Shown here in pieces: positions 1 to 40,244 of a stretch of 64,000 nucleotides of DNA. The position numbers and the translations under genes are program-made. The notes under the pieces were generated by a model. It saw only the letters and a program-made list of their open reading frames with translations. It was not told where the DNA came from and did no database searches. Within the stretch, counting starts at the first letter, position 1. Each line of letters opens with the position of its first letter. The DNA is from Halichondria panicea (Eukaryota > Porifera > Demospongiae > Suberitida > Halichondriidae): NCBI RefSeq assembly GCF_963675165.1, contig NC_087393.1:1679502-1743501 (forward strand), written 5' to 3'.

Positions 1-10150
<10,150 letters not shown>

Positions 10151-11220
10151 GAATCTCCTGGCTATTTTGGTAGACTAGACAGCTACAATAATTATACAGT
10201 ACATAATTGTTTATGAACACGTGTAACAACCACACCCAAACAGGAAAGGAAATCTATCTGCTTAGCCCAGAGCTAGAGGAGGCTGGAACCACTTGACCTT
10301 AGCTAATTAAGGTCACTAATTGGATTTATGCAAACTTCTCTTGCAGACTACTTCAAGCCTAGTTTTTAGTGTCTGTAAGTTTAAAAACGTTATTTGCAGG
10401 GGGGGTCAAATTTCCTATTTTGCTCAGAAGCAGAGATAGAATCAAAAGTCTTGCTCTTTAGTAGATCTAGCCTCGATATCATGAGCGGCTTGTTCTCGAG
10501 GTCCCGGCACAAGCTGGCTTTAAGCAGAGGAGGTGCGAAGCACTTAACCTTTTGCTATTAGGTCTCTAATTGCCGTTGTGTAATTGCATGCCAGTCTCAT
10601 GAATTAGCCGCCCTTCCTAAGTGAGAAGGGCGGCTGATTCGTGAGACTAACCAACAAGCTGAAAGACGTGCAAGACAGCCTGGAGCAAAGAGCTTGCCAT
10701 CAATAGAATCATGTCAAGGAACACTCCAAAACAACCAGCTATAAGAAGCCATCATCTATGATTAAAAGAAGTTATATCCAGGACCATGCATGTACCACAG
10801 CAGAAGAGCCTGAGGCCTCCTTTTACAATGTATATACGTATAAAGTGGACCGTACATGCATGCTACACGCAACAAAGGCCAGCTATTGAGAAGCCTGGCC
10901 AAAATCTCATCCGCCCTGTGTTCGACTGTGGGAGGGAGCAGCTCAATACTTGACTGAAAGTGGTCGTCGTTCTCTGTTTTACGTTTTAATAATCCATTCT
11001 CGTTCACACAGTTAATGTGCATGTGACGTTCATTCAACTCCAAAATGATCTTGTTGTTGCCAAACCAGTTCAAGATACGACAAGAAATGAAGATTTTGAT
11101 GAGCTCGAGCATTCTTCCTCATTAGTATTCACACCTGAGTTTGCCAATGTGGTCAATGTCGATGGATTGAGAATTAAAGATGGCAAGGTATTTGTTATTT
11201 GGAAGTGGCAGGTGCTACAT

Positions 11221-11264
11221 TAGCCTCGAATCCACGCCGATTAATCGGCGTGGATTCGAGGCTA
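11221..11264. repeat. Perfect 44-bp palindrome
   Basis: The first 22 bases (starting TAGCCTCGAATCCACGCCGA) are followed directly by their exact reverse complement (ending GGATTCGAGGCTA). The TAGCCTCG...CGAGGCTA ends match those of the elements at 44176-44263 and 57660-57772, so this may be a minimal member of that TIR family with no loop. Confidence 0.85.
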
Positions 11265-11369
11265 GTGCTACATCCACAAGACAAGACGGTAATAATAGTG
11301 AGGGGAATTGCTGTTTGTTTTCGGCCAACGGAACCCCGGACTATTCAGACGCAGAGTCTGAAACAGTCA

Positions 11370-11730
11370 CACACCATACCTTTCAAGGTGATCGGATGTA
11401 TTAAGGAAAAACTATATCCAGAAGTACTCCTAAAAGCAAGTGTACTTATTGACGAAGGTGTCCCTGTACCTATATATAGAAGTACATGTTGAACCTGACA
11501 ATCCTGTGACTCCAAATGCAATTGCGTTGTAGACAGTTCCTTTGGATACGTAGTGAAGGAAGCACGGGATGCTGTGTACGATGCCCTCATAAGGAATGAC
11601 ATTACTGTTGTAACATTCAAGTGGGTCAAATATGTCAGTGACTGGTATATACCGTATGGGCCCAGGGTTTTTTTTGCTAACATAACAACAAAAGGTGTAT
11701 GGCCATCAAATTAATGTTGAAGTACACATT
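11370..11730 (+). pseudogene. Decayed ORF with HIRAN-like sequence
   Basis: Reading across frames gives IPFKVIGCIKEKLYPEVLL, then in a second frame VEPDNPVTPNAIAL followed by a stop, then in the first frame again FGYVVKEARDAVYDAL and TFKWVKYVSDWY. The words EPDNP-x-x-PNAIA and GYV resemble HIRAN-type domains. At least two frame changes and in-frame stops make it non-functional as it stands. Family assignment is by pattern only; a profile search would settle it. Confidence 0.4.
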
Positions 11731-12612
11731 AAGTACTGTTGTCGCCTAACCTAATTTTGCGTTGATCAATTTCCAATGACTGCATTAATTTAATTGTATA
11801 ACACTCGCACGACTGTAAACAATCATGTTCTAATAGCATTGTTCACCGCTCATGTCATTTTTTGTTGTACATTTCTATTGAAATTCGACCAAGTGCAGCA
11901 ATAACATGCATCATAATTATACACGTATTATTAGCTGTTAGCCATGAATATATTGCTCATGATTATCAATGTCCAAATTATAAATAGTTGTGGTCAGTTA
12001 TATTGCAGTAACTTATGAGGGAGGATGATCAACTGGCACATTGTAGTATATATTCGCACGTACATCAAATGAAGGCATTTGATAAAACAGTAATAATTGA
12101 TGGCAACAAGGGATCCATTCGTTTGGGAGAACTTTCCTCCAATTTACTTGACGGTGTGAAGTGTAAAATGTGCCCACCATATCTCTGAAGAAGCATTCCA
12201 CATCTCACATCTTCAGTTGTGGAAGCTCTTGAATGTTTAATATCTCCTCAGTGCAAGTGAGAGAGATCTTTATAGCAGTTCACTCCTGTGTACCCATGGT
12301 TAGGCCTATAGGCTCTTGAATCAGCCCTTCTCAAGGTCTCTCCCCCCCCCCCCCCCCCCAGGTAGGAAGGGCGGCTAATTCATGAGACTGGCATGCAATC
12401 ACAACGCGTAACGGCAATTAGAGACCTGATTAGCAAAGGTTAAGTGCTTCGCGCCTCCTCTGGGCTTTAAGACTTGTATCTCTGCTTCTGAACAAAATTG
12501 GCGAAAATAAAATTTGACCCCCCTGAAAAATAACGTTTTAAACTGACAGACACTAAAAACTAGGCTTGAAGTAGTCTGCAAGAGCTTAATTAGCTAAGGT
12601 CAAGTGGTTCCA

Positions 12613-13036
12613 GTCCAGAGGAGGTCGGACATCACTTGAACTTTCACTAATTATGACCTTTTAATGACATTCCAGGCCAAATTGCTTTTCGTTTTTGCTG
12701 ACTCAGCAGTAGAACATGACTGGATCTATAGAGGCGGATCTAGCTAGTATGGGTATTATTACTGATAGGGTTAGGTCCAGTAATCATCACAGACACCAAA
12801 CACAACTAGTTGTCAACAGAATCAGCGACAGAAACCGTGCATAAATATTGTCTCATGAATCAGTCGCCCTCTATAACATAGACGCCGCCCAACTTTTAGA
12901 GGGCGGCTACAATAGATACTAGCAGAAGTACGTAGACACTACTGCTGAGTCAACAAAAACGAAAAGCAATTTGGCCTGGAATGTCATTAAAAGGTCATAA
13001 TTAGTGAAAGTTCAAGTGATGTCCGACCTCCTCTGG
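12613..13036. mobile_element. Foldback-like element with about 98-bp arms
   Basis: Arms at 12613-12712 and 12939-13036 are near-perfect reverse complements (shared words: GGACATCACTTGAACTTTCA, GGCCAAATTGCTTTTCG, TGACTCAGCAGTAG). The roughly 226-base centre has no ORF but contains TGTCTCATGAATCAG, another copy of the local CATGAAT repeat. Immediately downstream, 13058-13096 is itself a short inverted repeat of GCCGCCCTTC. Confidence 0.7.
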
Positions 13037-13212
13037 TTCCAGTCTCCTCTGCCCGAGCCGCCCTTCCATGGAAGGGCGGCTGATTCATGAGACTACCCCG
13101 AGGCTTAGTCTCTAGCTAGCTAGCTTGGGGATCCCTCTGCTGGTACATGGTTAAGCAGTGAGTCTCTGTCTCGGTCTGGCTGAGTGCCCCTCCGAGAGCT
13201 GTTGCAAGGAGA

Positions 13213-23005
<9,793 letters not shown>

Positions 23006-23146
23006 TTACTCATCGACATCGATTGTTAATAATACATCACAATCATCTGTTGTCTCGTGTCTCGATCAATCATTGTTTTATCTCATGAAATAAGTTGTCA
23101 CAGTGTTGTTTGTTTTGATGTACAGTTCCATATGTTTTTTGTAATT

Positions 23147-23152
23147 AATAAA
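23147..23152 (+). terminator. AATAAA polyadenylation signal of ABCC gene B
   Basis: AATAAA lies 142 bases after the gene B stop codon and before the TIR element at 23181, in the normal place for a poly(A) signal. Confidence 0.6.
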
Positions 23153-23180
23153 TCTGCTATAAATTTATGACTGATGTATA

Positions 23181-23357
23181 TACAGTGGAACCCTCTATAA
23201 CGGACACCTTTGGGGAACAATGTTTTGGCCTTTATACAGAGGTGGCCTTTGAGAAGTTGTTTTGTACACGAACTGTTCATTTGGGACCTGGGTTTCTGGC
23301 CGTTATATAGCAGCTGGCTTTTATTCGGAGGTGGTTGTTAACAGAGGTTCCACTGTA
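23181..23357. mobile_element. TACAGTGGAACC-type TIR element between convergent ABCC genes B and C
   Basis: The left end reads TACAGTGGAACCCTCTATAA and the right end AGAGGTTCCACTGTA, an inverted pair bounded by TA as in Tc1/mariner-derived MITEs. The interior of about 145 bases has no ORF. It lies in the 627-base space between the stop codons of B and C. Confidence 0.75.
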
Positions 23358-23632
23358 TAAAAAAATATATATATACAGTTGCAGTGTACGTAAATTCTAT
23401 TACGAATTTATTTGTGATTATTCCACGGGCTTTTAACATACATGATGCATTTGTATTAAGAAACTGAGCATGCATTCACACGTACTGTGTTAATTATCTT
23501 CAATATAATTATGCACTAGCTACACAGAGGACATTATTAAGATGTGCTGAAAATTTTCTGAAACAGTATAGACTGCGCGCTGATCATGACATAAAATTGG
23601 ATGATTGTTGGGCAACATAACGTACATAATTA

Positions 23633-33125
<9,493 letters not shown>

Positions 33126-34619
33126 TATGCACCTAGGCAGCACAGCAGTACTGTACTACAGTAGATCGAGCAGAGTATGCAGCAGAGCTAGCTGAAAGGC
33201 AGAATACTGGCAAAGGTCATCAATACTACTGATTCAGTTGTTTTTCCAGAATGATGCAATTGAGTACCACGACCCTTTACCTACTAAGGGGGCTGCAAGA
33301 CTTGAGAGCGCATGCGCAAATTTGTCTTGTCAATGTGTCAGAATTCCATCCACATTGCATTACTGTCAATTTTTTTGTCGCACCCTGCAAGCAATAGAAA
33401 AATGGTGAAACAGCACGTCATCCGATTGATGATCAGCAATAAGTCCGGTTTGGATATGACTTCTAGTGATGATTGGTATGACAGTGGACGTTTGGCCGAT
33501 TCTTATTCTTGGCCTAAGTCTGCATGGGTATAATTAAATCTTCACGGAAAGCATGGGTCCCCTTTGCCCATTCAATGAGTCTATGAAAGTGATACAACAA
33601 TGAGAAAGGTTCAGTGCACTGGAGCCAATGATATACCCTGTAGACATTTGGCACTATGCACCCAGCTTTCAAAATGGTATATAGTGTACATACATTAGTC
33701 ACATGCAAGCTGTAAATAGTACCTTATAAGGTTATTCTTGTTACACCGCAGCATATATTGCATTCCTTCTCCAGTATTTCTTAGAAATGTTCCAAAGTAT
33801 TACTAACTCATCCACACGGGCTACTAGATCTATAAAGTTTTACTTTCCATACAAACCACATTTTGTCTATTATTATAGCAATATTGATTCTCAGAAGCAT
33901 GCATGTCAACACACAACCATCCATGAAGTATCATAATTATTCTGCTAGTTAGAGCTAGAGCACAAGATATATGCACTGCACCAAGCTTACCCTTGCATTG
34001 TGAGCAGACTTTACCTGCTTTATTATCTGTATAATTATGGCGCTTTACAAGCATTATTAATCAATTTTGTTCACTTGTCTGAACTCTGGCCACATGCAGG
34101 TTTAGTTCATTGTGGCTAGTTGAATTCCTGTACATCGCCTGCATGTCTCGCCTGCATGTCTGAGTAAGCACCCTATCGTCACCACATTATCATTCTTAGA
34201 ATAACCATGGCATGAAATTGATTGTAGCAAAAAAGTCCCCCTTCCCCATGCAGGGGCCTGGGCCATGCTCTCTCTCCATGACAGCGTCATCAAGCGTTAC
34301 AGTATACCTATGTATACAATTGCATTTGCATTTGCTTATAATTGCTTGTCATTTTCAGTTCTAATTTGTCAAACTCTGTCTAGATGTTGGTGTGGCTTGT
34401 TTGTTAAGCCCTGCGCGTATAAAAATGTACATTTCCTGTCAAGTTCAAGAAGTGATTAGACAGGCTTAGAATATTATACACAAGATTGTACTCAACCTCC
34501 CCACATTATTTATCCAATTTATGAATGCAATGAGCCTTAATTGTCCCACTCTATAACCTTGTTCCGGCCCGACTTGTCAATCTTCTAGATTGAAGAAAAA
34601 TCGGACTCAATCCCCTTTC

Positions 34620-34975
34620 AGCTTACCATGGTGATGGCGAGGACGAGTGGAGGGAGGTACCATTTGAAAGGTCTAAGTGCCGTGGCAAGAGGAACAATCA
34701 CTGAGCAGACACTGGAAAAGATTCTGTATCGAATAAGTTAATCTATATAATAGTCAATTAAATTACCTGAATGGCTTATAATCTTTGCTGTGTATACATG
34801 TGAAAGGGTCCAATGAGAGGATCTGTTGTGTGATAGTCTCAGTAAGACACTAGTATGATCACAGAAAACAAGATGACAGCTAGAGAACCAGAATAATCCC
34901 ACAATACTGTATGTAGAAATTATGGCCGAGTCCCCACCTCATACATGTTCGAACCATTCCACTGAGAGTGCCACT
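34620..34975 (-). pseudogene. ABCC exon 3 and exon 2 fragments (module 1)
   Basis: 34621-34715 is a shortened relative of ABCC exon 3 (ACCATGGTGATGGCGAGGAC with its splice donor; much of the YTIYQGAG part is missing). 34790-34970 is a relative of exon 2 (ATGGCCGAGTCC, GAACCATTCCACTG), with insertions and stops. No other ABCC exon follows within 3 kb, so it cannot code for a transporter. Confidence 0.75.
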
Positions 34976-35867
34976 GCATGTGCAGTGCACAAACGTTGAA
35001 TTCAATTCCCATGCAGTAATGCAGCTCTGCATGGGCATGGCTGATTCATGAGACAAGAGCCCTGGCTTATTGTTCACTTTGGGGAAAATAAGTAGATCTA
35101 GGCTTGGGAAATGAAAAATGGGCTACTTGGTATGTACGTATGACCAACTGGAGTAATTCCACCACAAAACTTATGAACTAAGTGTGCTTTCTCTTTCAAA
35201 AGTATACTGAGAGAGAGAGGTGTTCCCCTTACCTGTTACAATAATTGTGTACAATGATAATTTTATACGTTAACTGCACAAATTCGCTATAAAATCTGAG
35301 AATTATAGGTTGATTTAATGAGCAAAATATAAAGGATTGTGAGCAAGACATGTCAAAAAAGTTTTGAGCATTATGTGAGCATGGGGATGAAGGATTTCTT
35401 TTTGTAATTGGTGCAACCATGCATGGCAATCCAAAAATTCATGATATAGTGTGGTGACGATAACGTGCCTACTAGGTGACCTGAAGGTCTTCATTTAGCC
35501 ACAAGGAACACAATCACCACATCCAATCAATTCTGTAATAGAGATGTACTCAACCACCTATCTCCATTTTAATTTTCATATTGTATGCATGAGTGTATGG
35601 CAACAGGGAACCCACCTAATAATATTATGTTTGTAGGAATCGATAAACAATAATTTTCTCACAACAATTGTTTACCAGTCCCAATTAAGGAGGAAAAATG
35701 TGTCAAATTCATACTATAGCCTTATAAATATAATTAGCCTATAATTATACAGCAACGCAGCAAGCAAACTTGTTCATGCAGCTATAGCCTCGTTCTCATG
35801 CACAATAGCAATTAGCACATTGTGAATTTTTCGACCTCTGTATAACTTCAAGTTTTGAAGGAAGCTG

Positions 35868-35950
35868 CAGCTTGGGGTTGCCTGGCTCGGCCCGTTGGTC
35901 ACTTTATATTTTATATTGGGAAATTAAATCTTCACGGAAAGCAGAGTATA
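35868..35950 (-). pseudogene. Fragment of the HEPN-like gene 5' coding region
   Basis: The words GCTTGGGGTT, GTTGGTCACTTTAT, AATCTTCACGGAAAGC and AGAGTATAC match 38812-38890 in the intact gene in the same order, with an insertion. A shorter match (AATCTTCACGGAAAGC) lies at about 33537. Confidence 0.6.
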
Positions 35951-36979
35951 CATGCATGCATGAATTGATGCATTAATTGCCCATTCTTACACAGTCATAT
36001 ACTATTAGATGCAGTCCATGAAAATGATACAAAGGCAGCTATATAGTATAATTGACAGTTTCATACAAGTCATGCAGTTCACAGGAGCCAACGATACCTT
36101 GTGGTGAGCTTGCATACGCATTGTGTATGACACACTCAGCTTTTGGGATGGTGTTTGGTATAGTACTGTATGTATACGTCAGCTGTGAAGGGTACTATAT
36201 ACCTTAATACGGTCATTCTTGTTAAATTCGCAGCATTGCATTCATTCTCCGATATATTTCTGCTAATTTATCCACAGTTCCACATCATGCACTATAATTA
36301 TACTAACTATAAACTACGAGTTTACTTTCAATGTACTTTGCCCATAGTAAAAACTATGAATCAACATTCTCAGAAGCATGGAAGCACATGCAATATTAAA
36401 ATATTGCAAATGTCATAATGCTGCTATACTTACAGACAGATTTGTCTTTTAGGAACCTAGCATGCATGGCCCACTTATTAGAAGTATACAATCCTGTAAA
36501 TTGTGACAGGATAATTATAAACAAACTTTAATTTGCATAATAGGCTTGAAAGTTGGAATAGGAGGTATAACCATGCAGTTGTCATGGAGATAGAGCGTGG
36601 GAGACTTTTTATTGCAGTTACTACCATGGTTATTCTAAGAATGATAGTGTGGTGACGATAACCTGCTGTTTACTTCAGCATGTAGATCTATATGTGCGAA
36701 CCGAAACATGCAGGCGGTGTGCAGAAATTCCGCAGCCTAGGGAACTACTATATGTTTACCACCACCAACATAACGTTTCAATTCTGTAGAGATCAGATAA
36801 GTGCACTCTAAAGCCACTGTACAGAGTATAGATGAACACATGAAGTGTATATATATAATTATATGTATCCATGCAAGTTAAAGAAAAAAGTATAAAGACG
36901 TATTTACATGCACTCTCACCTCACCTACCCAACTGTTTTATGAGTGCATTGAGCCTATAATCCACCAATCCCCCATCAG

Positions 36980-37380
36980 CTTACCATTGTGATGGCGAGG
37001 ACGAGTGGAGTGAGGTACTGGTATAGGAAGTGGTTGATCCACATCCCAACACCTCGGTAGATGGTGTAGCCAAGTCACACAGTGCCGTGGCAAAAGGAAC
37101 AATCAGCAGCTGCTGGAGAAGAGGTGTATTGAATAGTCAATAGGATTACCTGAATGGCTTACAATGAGGATCTGTTGTTGTGTCTTAGCAACATGACCAC
37201 AGAAAAACAGGATGACAACTAGGGACCGCTAAAATACCGTTAACAAAGCACAGTATATAGTAACTGGTCCTGCATGTTGCCAGGGCAGTCAGGACCAGAA
37301 CCATATACTGGTATAGAAAATTGCAGTTTAATCTAATGATCGTCTCATATTGAGGTCAGCTAGGTCCTCGTACTTGCTAG
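36980..37380 (-). pseudogene. ABCC exon 3, exon 2 and exon 6 fragments (module 2)
   Basis: 36980-37112 matches most of exon 3 (GTAGATGGTGTAGCCAA, GCAAAAGGAACAATCAGCAG) with a lost base. 37150-37315 is a decayed exon 2 (GACCACAGAAAAACAGGATG). 37350-37379 matches a piece of exon 6 (TTGAGGTCAGCTAGGTCCTC). Exons 4 and 5 are missing between them. Confidence 0.75.
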
Positions 37381-37936
37381 TATAGCACATGACATGCCCA
37401 CTGCATACATACTTATCCAACCCTATACATTTTAATCAAAAAACCCTGCAATTGTATCTGGACAACTGCACAAAATTGATTAGGTCACATCCAGGTCATG
37501 CATGCTGCTGCATAAGTCTGTTCTATGTTTACCCAGTCAAGTTAAAGGAAAAGTATACACATGTATAGCATTTACACTGCACGTCACATTGCATGTACAC
37601 TCAGCTATATCCAGCATTCAAGCTTTAATCCTTAATTGTTGCATTGAGCAGCGGGAAAACCACCTGAATCAAGAATCAGATGTGTATAATTTATACAATC
37701 CGTCATACAATAGAATAAAGGAATTGATGTACACTATATGACTATATATAATTATATATCTCTCACATTAAATTTGTTTCAATCCCATCAATTACCCAGG
37801 AAGAAAATTCATCAAGTTATTAATCTGTGTATAGCAAATCAAAATAGGGCCAAGGCTAATAGCTAACTAACAAAGTTTCTCTATTAATAATTATATATAG
37901 TCTCATTATCAGGACAGCAGCCATTTAGTAGGAGTC

Positions 37937-38920
37937 TCACTCTGGGAAAGGCAACGTGTTCCAAACATGCAGCCCGTAATGGTCTTCAATCAGCTTCACA
38001 ACTGTGTTGTGTAGACGACTCGCCATTTGCAAAATGAAGCGTTGAAGGTTGACAATATCGCAGTAGTAGATCTGGAGAATGGATTCAGGTGGCTTCTCGT
38101 ACACTGCTTCAGCTCTTGTGTAGAAGGTGTAGACTTGTTCTGCAGCCAAAAGATCACTTTCATCCATTTGCTTCAAAAACACAGACTGATCTGGGAAATC
38201 AAAGAGAGCGCCATAGAGGAACGTTTTTTCATACTTTGAGTGAGCCAGCACACATCTCACACCATAAAGCAGCCGAGTGACGGTTTCAAGAGCTGTTGGG
38301 TTGTTTACGTTTAGGAGCGGCTCACTCTCAATTTTTACATTCGGTTTGTTGATAATACAGCTAAGCTTGATTGGGCCAAGCTTCAGCAATTCTTCGGCCA
38401 GATTCACTTTTACCAGGAAAAGGCGTTCCAAATACTTTGTAATTCCTTTGTCGCCATGGAAAACAGGTGTGCATCCTTTGCAAGCTTTTTTTGCATGATT
38501 ATCAAGAATATTTTTCCACTTGTCCGGCTCAAGCACAAGTTGGACACTGAGCTCCTGTGCTGTCTGAGGTGGCAACAATTTTTTCTGCTCCTTGTGCCAT
38601 TCTTCAAAAGCCTTCTCGAGTAGTTTAGTTGCTTGCTTCGGTGGTTGCGATTCGCTAGTGATGATCTCGATAAGCTTAAGAAACGTCTCCTCTAGGAAAT
38701 CTTGCACAAAGGCATCCCATTTCACAAACGCTCTAATGAAAGCACCTCCATATATTGCATATTGAGCTTCTTTTCTGTCCAATTCTGATCCAAATGTTGG
38801 AGGAAGTGGAAGCTTGGGGTTGGTCACTTTATTGATCAACTTGTGCTGGCCCCTGAGTTTTATGAAATCTTCGCGGAAAGCGGAGTACACTTTACTCTCT
38901 ACACTGGTGCCGTCAGCCAT
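37937..38920 (-). CDS. Intronless protein with a HEPN-type R-x4-H motif
   Basis: A single open frame of 327 residues starts at the first ATG (MADGTSVESK) and ends TLPFPE. It is largely helical and has no signal peptide or membrane segment. Residues about 44-85 (FGSELDRKEA, FVKWDAFVQDFLEE) and 210-245 (RLLYGVRCVLAHSKYEKTF) resemble the two helical parts of RiboL-PSP/MAE-type HEPN domains. Arg222 and His227 form the R-x4-H signature that in active HEPN proteins cuts RNA; Cys occupies the residue after Arg, often Asn in the family. It lies alone in a repeat-rich region, and pieces of its 5' end are scattered nearby. Lack of introns amid intron-rich neighbours suggests retroposition or horizontal gain. 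HEPN assignment is by motif only; function is unproven. Confidence 0.7.
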   Translation of the reverse strand: MADGTSVESKVYSAFREDFIKLRGQHKLINKVTNPKLPLPPTFGSELDRKEAQYAIYGGAFIRAFVKWDAFVQDFLEETFLKLIEIITSESQPPKQATKLLEKAFEEWHKEQKKLLPPQTAQELSVQLVLEPDKWKNILDNHAKKACKGCTPVFHGDKGITKYLERLFLVKVNLAEELLKLGPIKLSCIINKPNVKIESEPLLNVNNPTALETVTRLLYGVRCVLAHSKYEKTFLYGALFDFPDQSVFLKQMDESDLLAAEQVYTFYTRAEAVYEKPPESILQIYYCDIVNLQRFILQMASRLHNTVVKLIEDHYGLHVWNTLPFPE

Positions 38921-39654
38921 TCTTAAAGCAAGCCGTACAGTTGTCAACAATCAGCAATGCAATCGACAGTTTCTATTTGGTGGAACTGGAGCTAACTATT
39001 ATATACCCTGTAGTGAGCTGTATGAGCTGTATGCATGACCAATCAGCTTACAGTATTGGCCTGTCGTATGTACGTACATGCAAGCTGTAATGGATCCCTT
39101 ATAAGGAATATTGTGGCTAAATTTCCCACATTACTTTACCTTTTTTCTTTTTTCCTAGAACTATAGTTCTAGGACTGAGTATTTCATTTAAATATTACAA
39201 GGTATAATAATTATACTGTCTACATAAATCATACAATAGATTTTACTTTCAGTTTTGAACCACATTATTGTGTATTGCAAAGCAACCTTTCTAAGAAGTA
39301 GATCTATGCGACCATGCAATGGCAATAAATGACCCAAGTAACAATAATAACATTGCACTGCTATAATTATAGTTATAGCACAAGCTTTACCTTTCACATG
39401 CAGTACCAATTAAGCGTATAATAATTGATTAGCCCTGAAAATGACTGATGATTTTTAGCACTAAAAGTACTGATACACAAATAATAGAAAGAGGGGTGAC
39501 CTATAACCAATGATACTGTATTAGCTGGTTATTTTCGTATGGTGGAAATTTTCGTGAGAAAATTATTGTTAATTGATTCCTACACACAAGGCTAGATACC
39601 GGTAGGTGGTTGAGTATATCTCTACAGAATTTATTTTATGTTTGTGTACTGCAC

Positions 39655-39870
39655 AGTGGTACTCTCAGTGGAATGGTCCAAACATGTATGAGGTGAGGAC
39701 TCGGCCATATTCTACAGCATTTTAGGATTATTCTGGTTCCCTAGTTGTCGTCTTGTTTTTCTGTGCATGGTCATGCTAACTAGACTCTTAGTGTCTTACT
39801 GAGACTATATATCACAACAGATCGATCCTCATTGGACCCTTTCACACAGCAAAGATTGTAAGCCATTCTC
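39655..39870 (+). pseudogene. ABCC exon 2 fragment, plus strand (module 3)
   Basis: TGGAATGGTCCAAACATGTA, GGACTCGGCCATATTCTACA and CAGCAAAGATTGTAAGCC match ABCC exon 2 from its first codons to its splice donor, on the opposite strand to the flanking fragments. The middle is decayed and the frame is broken. Confidence 0.75.
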
Positions 39871-40192
39871 GTAATTTAATTGACTGTTACTTTATTCAAT
39901 ACATAATCTTCTCCAATTTCTGCTCAATGATTGTTCCTGCATGCACGCTTCTGAGAATCAATATTGATTCATAATTATAGTCTTTACTATTAGAGACAAA
40001 ATGTGGGTTGTATGGAAAGTAAAACTTTATATCTAGTAGCGTGTGGATGAGTTAGTAATACCTTGAAATATTTCAAAGAAATACTGGAAAAGGAATGCAA
40101 TATGCTGCGGTGTAATAGGAATAACCTTATAATCATGGTTATTCTAAGAATGATAATGTGGTGACGATAGGGTGCTTACTCAGACATGCAGG

Positions 40193-40244
40193 CGAGACAT
40201 GCAGGCGAGACATGCAGGCGAGACATGCAGGCGATGTACATGTA
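40193..40244. repeat. 13-base tandem repeat GACATGCAGGCGA
   Basis: Four consecutive copies. One or two degenerate copies sit at the equivalent place in other modules (about 34138-34165, 36705, 43368-43402), so the unit is part of the module and has expanded here. Confidence 0.85.

Larger units (their letters stand above)
10276..12624. repeat. Large inverted repeat, arms 10276-10625 and 12364-12624
   Basis: The left arm, from GGAACCACTTGACCTTAGCT to the CATGAATTAGCCGCCCTTCC end, reappears as its reverse complement at 12364-12624. The right arm lacks about 70 bases from the middle of the left arm (around 10460-10530). The outer ends of the arms carry GAGGAGG words and the inner ends carry the GGGCGGCT..ATTCATGAGACT repeat. 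About 1.74 kb lies between the arms and contains the HIRAN-like relic and the 44-bp palindrome. Confidence 0.75.
10151..13212. other. Head-to-head intergenic region between ABCC genes A and B
   Basis: This 3.06 kb must hold the promoters of both divergent genes. It is dominated by inverted repeats (10276-10625 against 12364-12624; 12613-12712 against 12939-13036), by short copies of a GGGCGGCTGATTCATGAGAC repeat, by a 44-bp palindrome (11221-11264), a poly-C run near 12342-12359, and a decayed ORF with HIRAN-like words (about 11370-11730). No intact gene is seen. Confidence 0.7.
33126..37936. other. Gene-poor region with ABCC-derived repeat modules
   Basis: No intact gene is seen. Two repeat modules cover about 33535-34975 and 35868-37380. 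Each has a stretch resembling the 5' end or upstream region of the HEPN-like gene (the word AAATCTTCACGGAAAGC), then shared non-coding words (CAAGCTGTAA, ACTTTCCATACAAACCAC, CTCAGAAGCATG), then decayed ABCC exon 3 and exon 2. Confidence 0.65.

Noticed and set aside
10762-11112. 116-codon minus-strand frame as a gene
   Set aside because: No recognisable domain, no splice context, and it overlaps the plus-strand relic region between inverted repeats.
12342-12359. Poly-C run as a functional site
   Set aside because: Homopolymer length is unreliable in assemblies, and nothing around it suggests a role.
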